Assembly: GCA_964577375.1 (NCBI GenBank)
Contig: CAZNYW010000003.1
Span: forward strand, 65,224-129,223
DNA length: 64,000 nucleotides
Direction of reading: 5' to 3'
From: DATKUC01 sp964577375
GTDB taxonomy: Bacteria; Spirochaetota; Spirochaetia; DSM-27196; DATKUC01
Part shown: in pieces, positions 58,822 to 64,000 of the stretch
Position numbering within the stretch: position 1 is the stretch's first letter
Layout of the letters: each line of letters opens with the position of its first letter
Notes under the pieces: model-generated
The model's input: the letters and a program-made list of their open reading frames with translations, nothing else
Databases searched by the model: none
Told to the model about the DNA's origin: nothing
Made by a program: the position numbers and the translations under genes

Positions 58822-60666
58822 ATGACCACGCTCCGTTTCAGGCGTTCAAGCCTCGTGTTCACTGCGCTGACACTCCCGCTTGCAGGGCTCCTGCTTGCCT
58901 CCTGCGGCGGCAGACATGCCGCGGTGCCACCCTCCCCGGCGTCGGTTGCGGCCCCTTCGGTGGCATTCGTCACAAATCTCAGCGGCGACGTCCAGTTCAA
59001 ATCCGGCGGTGCCTGGAAGGAGGCGTCCCTTGGCCAGTTCCTTGCTCCCGGTGAGAGCCTCAGGACCGGCGATGGTGCGGAGGCCGAGATACAGATATCC
59101 GACCACGCAGGCATCCTGGTACGAAACAACTCGACCGTCCGTATCGTCAGCCTGGAAAGCTCACCCTACACCATCGAGCTGACATCCGGTGCGGTCATCT
59201 CCCGGGTCGCAAAGCTGGGACAGACTGGCCGCTTCCGCGTACAGAGCGGTAATTCGGTGATTGCTGTCAAGGGTACGCGATTCCTCGTCCGACAGGAGAA
59301 CGGCACCCACGTTGCGGTAACCGATGGGACGGTAAGCGTCCTGCCGACTGGCATAGACCCGCAGGACCTCACCGGGCTCACCACCGACTCCCGCGTCAGA
59401 AGCGCCCTCGAAGCGCTCGACCGGAAGGCGGTTCTGATAGAAGCGGGGCACGAGCTGACCCTTGCGCCGGGCGTGGGAGAGACAGAAAGACGGGTCATGG
59501 ACGATGTCGCTTCGCGGCTGCGGCAGATGGAGCAGGAGAAATCAAAGCAGCAGAAATCGCCATCCACCTCACCGGAGCTCCTGTCGAACCTGCTTGTCTA
59601 CGTGGGACAGAAGGTTGCACAGGAGACTCCGCAGGTGCAGAGCATCTCCCAGGATTCCCGGACGGCGCTGAATGATGCCGGGCCGCTCAACCTGCTGCCG
59701 GTTCCGAAGGAGCAGAAGAGCGAGCAGTTCGCAAGCGCTGGTCTCGCCTCCGTCACCATCAAAACCGATCCGGAGGACGCGGAAATCTATCTCGGCGACC
59801 GAAACATCGGCAAAAAGATCTTTTCCGGTCTGTTCCGAAAGGACGAAACCGTCACGTTCACCGTGAAAAAGCCGGGCTACCGCGACAAAACCCTGCGGAT
59901 CACCTTCACAAAGAATCTGAACCAGACTCTCATGGTGACGCTCGAGAAGGACAAGCCTGCCTACGACGCGCAGACCTTCCTTCAGGCGGTCTCGTCGGGG
60001 AACCTCGGGGTGGTGGACCGTTATCTGACCACCGGAGGAGACCCCAATGTCCGGTCGGCGGGCGGGCTGCCCGCCGTCGCGATTGCGCTGGGAGCCGACA
60101 GGGCATCGCCCTCACGCCTCGAGCTGTCGGCAATGCCGAAAGTTCTCGAGCGGCTCCTCGCCGGCGGCGCGGATCCGAACGCGTCATTCAACTTCGGCGG
60201 TCAGCAGCTCACCCCCCTCTACCTCGTACTCGCGTCAGGGCTGTCGAGCAATCGTACGCAGAGCGACCTCCTTGCCACGCTGCTGAAGGCAGGCGCGGAT
60301 CCCAACATCTACGTGCAGACCGGCAACATTCAGGTGAACGCGGTTTCGATGACCATCATCGTCGGAATAGAGCGAAAGAGCGTTAATCTGGACCTGCTCA
60401 ATCTCCTGCTGAAGTTCGGCGGAAACGCCAATTCCGTTATGGTCTATCAGGGCAGGATCATGACACCGCTGGTGGCTTCGGTGGTCGTGGGCGCCGAACA
60501 GAACTACGTCAGTCTGCCGCTGGTTCAGGACCTGGTGGCGAACGGCGCCGACATCAACGGCCGCGTCAACATCGACGGAGAGATCGGTACCCCGCTTCAC
60601 TTTGCCGAAAAGTACGGTTTCGCTCAAATAGCTTCGCTGCTGAAGAAGGACGGGGCAATCAAGTAG
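58822..60666 (+). CDS. Lipoprotein with FecR, PEGA and ankyrin-type domains
   Basis: A 614-residue lipoprotein. Lipobox LLLASC lies near residue 28. A FecR domain (about 45-165) contains LAPGESLRTGDGAEAEI and GNSVIAVKGTRFLV. A PEGA domain near residues 310-375 (SVTIKTDPEDAEIYLGDRNIGKK) and ankyrin-like repeats at about 385-610 (LLAGGADPNAS, LLKAGADPNIY, LVANGADINGR) follow. The ankyrin surface probably binds another envelope protein. An ATG at 58822 is preferred to the TTG just before it. Its end overlaps the convergent phosphoesterase gene by 8 bases. Confidence 0.82.
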   Translation: MTTLRFRRSSLVFTALTLPLAGLLLASCGGRHAAVPPSPASVAAPSVAFVTNLSGDVQFKSGGAWKEASLGQFLAPGESLRTGDGAEAEIQISDHAGILVRNNSTVRIVSLESSPYTIELTSGAVISRVAKLGQTGRFRVQSGNSVIAVKGTRFLVRQENGTHVAVTDGTVSVLPTGIDPQDLTGLTTDSRVRSALEALDRKAVLIEAGHELTLAPGVGETERRVMDDVASRLRQMEQEKSKQQKSPSTSPELLSNLLVYVGQKVAQETPQVQSISQDSRTALNDAGPLNLLPVPKEQKSEQFASAGLASVTIKTDPEDAEIYLGDRNIGKKIFSGLFRKDETVTFTVKKPGYRDKTLRITFTKNLNQTLMVTLEKDKPAYDAQTFLQAVSSGNLGVVDRYLTTGGDPNVRSAGGLPAVAIALGADRASPSRLELSAMPKVLERLLAGGADPNASFNFGGQQLTPLYLVLASGLSSNRTQSDLLATLLKAGADPNIYVQTGNIQVNAVSMTIIVGIERKSVNLDLLNLLLKFGGNANSVMVYQGRIMTPLVASVVVGAEQNYVSLPLVQDLVANGADINGRVNIDGEIGTPLHFAEKYGFAQIASLLKKDGAIK

Positions 60667-61774
60667 ATCGGTCCCGTGCATGTTCGGCAGCCGTCGACTC
60701 GCGGGTGCCGGTCCCGGACCCCGCCAGCAGCCTTATCCGCGAAAAGATATAGTCGAGACTGTCACGCTTTATCTCTATTTGATGATAGGCCGTCGATCCC
60801 AGCTGAACCGCACGGTCCTTCTCATATCTCAGGTACTTCTGGCTCGTACGTCGGTCGAACCAGTGGACCAGGGCGATCTCCCCGTCCTCGATCTCGAGGC
60901 AGGTCATGCCGCGCTTGCCGATCACGCAGCCGGAGTTGAACATGCAGGGCGTAACGAGGTTCGCCCCGTAGAGGCCGCTCGTGGTGGCGACGCGTCGCGC
61001 ACGGCGGCTCAGCCCTTCCAGCTCATCACGGTACTCCCGAACGATCATCTCGATATCCGACTTCGTCCCCGCGTCCGCCGCCGGATAGGCCCGGCACAGC
61101 TGCTCAACGCGGAACTTGATCGAATCCACTTTCGACATCGACTCAAAGAGGGGCCGGTGCGTGTGTCCGATGACCGTCATCAGACCCATTTCGGTGGCAA
61201 ACTGGTAGACCCTTCGCTCAGTCTTGAACTGCTTGAGACTGTCGTGAGCCACCGAGAAGTTCCGCACGCCGATGGGGTTTGCCAAGTAGCGAAGAGAAAG
61301 CCTTACCCAGGGGTTCGGATGACGATATGCCTTCTTTGTCTGATGTCCATGGAAGATGAAAATATCGTCCTTCCCATAGCGAAACCTGAGCGCCTCATGG
61401 TGCTCGACCGTTTCGTCCCCGAGCAGCAGCTCGAGATCGTGATTTCCGATGAGCCGGAAGAGCGCAGTCTCCCGCTGAAAGCTCGAGAACAGCGTATAGA
61501 TATGACGCCAGCGCCTGCGGATGGATTCGATGCGAAAGCGTTCCAGCTCCTCGATGTCCCCGTTCAGGATAAGCCCGAAGCCCTGACCGAGATAGTGCTC
61601 CCGGAGAACGGTCTCGAAAAGTTCCGAATTGTGCTGGAAGTCATCGAGTTTGCTGCCGTCCCCCATGTGGAGATCGCTGAAAATGACGTACTTGTCGCCG
61701 CTGCGCAGCGGAAACGGTGGTGTCGCGTGATAGAGCCTCTTCAGAGTTTCCGAACTGTATTCTTTTTTCTTCAT
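60659..61774 (-). CDS. Calcineurin-like metallophosphoesterase (LpxH/UDP-diacylglucosamine hydrolase-like)
   Basis: A 371-residue phosphoesterase with every metal-binding block: FSDLHMGDGS, LNGDIEEL, GNHDLEL, FHGHQ and IGHTHRP. Relatives include LpxH of lipid A synthesis, but the protein is longer, with an extra helical insert (about residues 220-260) and a C-terminal tail, so the substrate is uncertain. Its position beside a lipid cluster is suggestive only. Confidence 0.82.
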   Translation of the reverse strand: MKKKEYSSETLKRLYHATPPFPLRSGDKYVIFSDLHMGDGSKLDDFQHNSELFETVLREHYLGQGFGLILNGDIEELERFRIESIRRRWRHIYTLFSSFQRETALFRLIGNHDLELLLGDETVEHHEALRFRYGKDDIFIFHGHQTKKAYRHPNPWVRLSLRYLANPIGVRNFSVAHDSLKQFKTERRVYQFATEMGLMTVIGHTHRPLFESMSKVDSIKFRVEQLCRAYPAADAGTKSDIEMIVREYRDELEGLSRRARRVATTSGLYGANLVTPCMFNSGCVIGKRGMTCLEIEDGEIALVHWFDRRTSQKYLRYEKDRAVQLGSTAYHQIEIKRDSLDYIFSRIRLLAGSGTGTRESTAAEHARDRST

Positions 61775-61897
61775 CCCTTAGTCAAATATATAGACAGCTG
61801 CGTGTGAGTTTTCAGTCAAAGCCGTGAAATTTCGAAGGATTCCAGCCTCGCGCTTCGGTGTAAGTGATGGTCGTCTGCCGGCCGATACTAGAAGCGG

Positions 61898-62089
61898 ATG
61901 AAGGAGGAAACCGTGGTCATGTGCGCGGAGTGCAGAAAGAGTCTGCCGGAAACGGTACGGCTCCCGCCGAACTATGACGGAGGCGCTACCGTTGTTACGG
62001 CGCGGCACCGGGAACTGGTACTGAAACACTGCGAGATTTGTGGTAAACTCATTATCATCACCAGGAAGATTGAGGAATTAGCCCGGTAG
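61898..62089 (+). CDS. Small zinc-ribbon-like protein
   Basis: A 63-residue protein with two CxxC pairs, CAEC near residue 9 and CEIC near residue 45, which can hold one zinc. It is otherwise unrecognised. A start at the second Met (61919) is possible. It stops 5 bases before the large orphan at 62095, so the two are very likely co-transcribed and may act together. Confidence 0.65.
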   Translation: MKEETVVMCAECRKSLPETVRLPPNYDGGATVVTARHRELVLKHCEICGKLIIITRKIEELAR

Positions 62090-62094
62090 GTTCC

Positions 62095-63918
62095 GTGTCC
62101 GATACAAAGCTGCTTTCGACGAACGCTCCCGAATACGTGACGATGGATGAGAAGGCCCGCGAGGAGTTCCTCTCCGACCTCGGCACCTTTTCTCCGGCGG
62201 AGCGCGAAATCTTCCACCGCCTCTGCATGATGTGGGCTCCCGAGATACCCTACTCTCGCGCCGCAGGCGGAATCTCCAGCGATCAGAATACGCTTGATCG
62301 GCTCCTCGAAAAGCTGCGCGCGCGCGGCTACGGCCTCGTCCGTACGGCAGTCGAAGGCCGCAGGCTCGAAAAGACCGCGGTAGTCCTGACCGGCAGATGG
62401 GACCGCAGATTCGCCGTGACGCTCCTCGACGAGGAGGTATCGCGCCTCATCGAAGACGGAGGCCAGTACTTCGCCACCGAAGATCAGCTCATAGAACGAG
62501 GCGTCGCCATTCCGTCCGAGTTCATATCCGACGGAAATTACGACGCGCTTGCACGAGCCTACACCGACGAACCGGGCAACTCAGCTGAGATTTTCCGCCT
62601 CAAGGGCCTCAACGGAGCCACGCATCTGGTTTCTGCGCGATTTGCCCGCCGCTTCGTGACCGGCGCAATGGAACGTGTTCGCACTCAGTGCGTGAACGCC
62701 ACGCTCCTCGAACTGCTCGCCAAGTTTCGCGACGCCAGCCTGACCGAAACGCGGAGCGCCGTCGTCTCGAAGGATCCTCTGACATGGCTCGACCTTACCA
62801 CGATGCTCGTAGACAGACGCGCGGCGATCGACGCCAAACGGAACGTTGTCATCGAAGAGGGACTCTATCAAGCCGCCGTGATCGTTCGGGGTTTCCTGCA
62901 GAGCGAGATCGCCGAGACGAAGAGGCGAAAGAAGGCGGCGGACGAGCGGCGGGCCGATTTCGCCGGCATAGTACAGGCGATCCGGGAATCTCACTCCTCG
63001 CTCATCACTCAGGAAGAGCTCGCGCTCATCGTTCATCGGGTCAAGCCCAAATATGACGATGAGTTCGATGAGTTCGCGAAGGAATTCTACGAGCTCGCGC
63101 TCACGGCGACAGGCAAACGGAGCCTTCCGATCATATTGCGCCTCGGTGACCGCTACATACACCGCGACCACATCCTTGGCGAGTTCCGCCGCCGGATCGC
63201 CGACGCGTCGCTCGACCTTGGCGAGGAATACACAAGCCGGATGAACTCACAGCTCCGCCACACCTCTCCGAGCGACAACGCCTTCCTCTCCCGCGACAAC
63301 TTCGAATCCGACATCGCGGCGAGGATCAGGGCGGCGGACAGTTACCTCTGGCAGCTCCTCGAGAAGCCGGGCCTGTTCGCCGAGGCGGTGATTCAGGGGA
63401 TCAAGCGCGAGAAGGGTGCCGCGACGATAGACGAGATCCGGGCGACTCTGTCCAACTACATCGACGTCGGCGAGGGCGAGTTCCTTCCGCTGTCCCACCT
63501 TCTGGACCTCAATATGGTTTCGATATATGAGACGGCCTTTCAGCGGCTGCCGGTGCTTCGACAGCTCTTCTACCGGATTTCCGGCCGCTACGAGACCTAC
63601 AAAGGAAAATACGTCGGCAGAACCACGCAGAGCATCGGAACCCGGCGTTACCACTTCCGGGACACCGAGGGGCCGCCCGCCGAACCGGCCGGCCTTGGCG
63701 GAACGCGGCGCAGGCTGCCGGAAGGACTTGCAGACCTTCCACGCAGCGGCGGCAAGGCACGCGTCACAGGCGGCGCGACGCCCGGCATGCGGCGGACCGG
63801 ACCAAATCCGCACCGAAGGAAGCGCGGCGAGGAGCCTAAGCCCGCGCGACCGAAGTCCTACAGCGAATCGGAACGGGAAGCTGCGTGGTCGGAGTTCGGC
63901 AAGACGCTCAAAAAGTAG
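62095..63918 (+). CDS. Large conserved protein of unknown function
   Basis: A 607-residue soluble, mostly helical and highly charged protein starting at GTG. Around residues 35-110 (GTFSPAEREIFHRLCMMW, DRLLEKLRARGYGLV) it resembles winged-helix architecture, but no family is recognised. The last 100 residues are rich in Arg, Gly and Pro and look disordered, a possible nucleic-acid-binding tail. It has no membrane segment or signal peptide. The upstream zinc-ribbon gene is its only operon partner. A repeat copy begins right after its stop. Confidence 0.6.
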   Translation: MSDTKLLSTNAPEYVTMDEKAREEFLSDLGTFSPAEREIFHRLCMMWAPEIPYSRAAGGISSDQNTLDRLLEKLRARGYGLVRTAVEGRRLEKTAVVLTGRWDRRFAVTLLDEEVSRLIEDGGQYFATEDQLIERGVAIPSEFISDGNYDALARAYTDEPGNSAEIFRLKGLNGATHLVSARFARRFVTGAMERVRTQCVNATLLELLAKFRDASLTETRSAVVSKDPLTWLDLTTMLVDRRAAIDAKRNVVIEEGLYQAAVIVRGFLQSEIAETKRRKKAADERRADFAGIVQAIRESHSSLITQEELALIVHRVKPKYDDEFDEFAKEFYELALTATGKRSLPIILRLGDRYIHRDHILGEFRRRIADASLDLGEEYTSRMNSQLRHTSPSDNAFLSRDNFESDIAARIRAADSYLWQLLEKPGLFAEAVIQGIKREKGAATIDEIRATLSNYIDVGEGEFLPLSHLLDLNMVSIYETAFQRLPVLRQLFYRISGRYETYKGKYVGRTTQSIGTRRYHFRDTEGPPAEPAGLGGTRRRLPEGLADLPRSGGKARVTGGATPGMRRTGPNPHRRKRGEEPKPARPKSYSESEREAAWSEFGKTLKK

Positions 63919-64000
63919 GTGGTATCAAGAAGCCTGTTGATACCGTGAGTCCAGATCAGCAAGCGCATACGCAGGAACTCTGATCGAGGTTCCCCGCTGC
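63918..64000. repeat. Left end of a third locus of the 113-bp repeat family (cut by window edge)
   Basis: AGGTGGTATCAAGAAGC leads into TGTTGATACC (63935-63944), matching the left ends at 39254 and 5351. The interior differs, with GATCAG/CTGATC able to pair. The right-hand palindrome, expected about 63 bases further on near 64048, is outside the window. Confidence 0.6.

Overview
The window (about 60% G+C by eye, densely coding) looks like chromosomal DNA from a free-living member of the Spirochaetota. The best evidence is a seven-gene V-type ATPase operon in the order E - DUF2764 - A - B - D - I - K, the order known from Borrelia and Treponema. Numerous lipoproteins, a bifunctional Rel/SpoT, and rubredoxin/rubrerythrin/ferritin oxygen defence fit the same picture. 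The species cannot be named from sequence alone. No rRNA, tRNA, phage, transposase or CRISPR array was recognised.

Layout. 1-2.2 kb: end of a probable beta-barrel gene, then aroK-aroC. 2.2-5.3 kb: rubredoxin, ferritin, rubrerythrin, a TIGR02757 protein and a membrane protein, all on the minus strand. 5.35-5.6 kb: a tandem 113-bp repeat. 5.7-20.6 kb: plus-strand envelope and housekeeping genes (lipoproteins, MltD-like transglycosylase, ABC-F ATPase, exoA, algH, rhomboid, prfA-prmC, rel, tpx, trmL, proC). 20.7-24 kb: minus strand, a eukaryotic-type chorismate mutase, an FMN reductase and ilvD. 24-32 kb: a PTS EIIA gene and the V-ATPase operon. 32-39 kb: serS, a NeuB-family gene that seems to start at ACG, a 1144-residue E1alpha-E1beta-lipoyl-KASIII fusion, and tag. 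39.2-39.5 kb: another copy of the repeat and a candidate small RNA. 39.5-46.4 kb: an SDR, envelope proteins, a CPBP protease, an epimerase and a UPF0104 membrane protein. 46.4-58.7 kb: a lipid/polyketide-like gene cluster. 58.8-64 kb: a FecR-PEGA-ankyrin lipoprotein, a metallophosphoesterase, a small zinc-ribbon protein, a large orphan, and the start of a further repeat copy.

The most interesting system is at 46.4-58.7 kb, with the fusion gene at 35.2-38.6 kb as a likely partner. An eleven-gene minus-strand operon encodes a GNAT-type N-acyltransferase resembling bacterial ceramide synthase, a malonyltransferase, a ketosynthase, a ketoreductase, a PksG-like HMG synthase, PksH-like ECH1, PksI-like ECH2, an enoyl reductase-like SDR, an ACP, a serine palmitoyltransferase-like alpha-oxoamine synthase and a FabZ-like dehydratase. 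A second ketosynthase faces it, and a Sfp-type phosphopantetheinyl transferase lies next to that. Read together this is a dedicated fatty-acid/polyketide line carrying a beta-branching (HMGS) cassette and ending in an amino-acid condensing enzyme plus an N-acyltransferase. A methyl-branched sphingolipid- or sulfonolipid-like membrane lipid is a plausible product. The fusion enzyme could supply a branched starter by passing an acyl group directly from lipoyl to KASIII. The product and the link between the two loci are inference.
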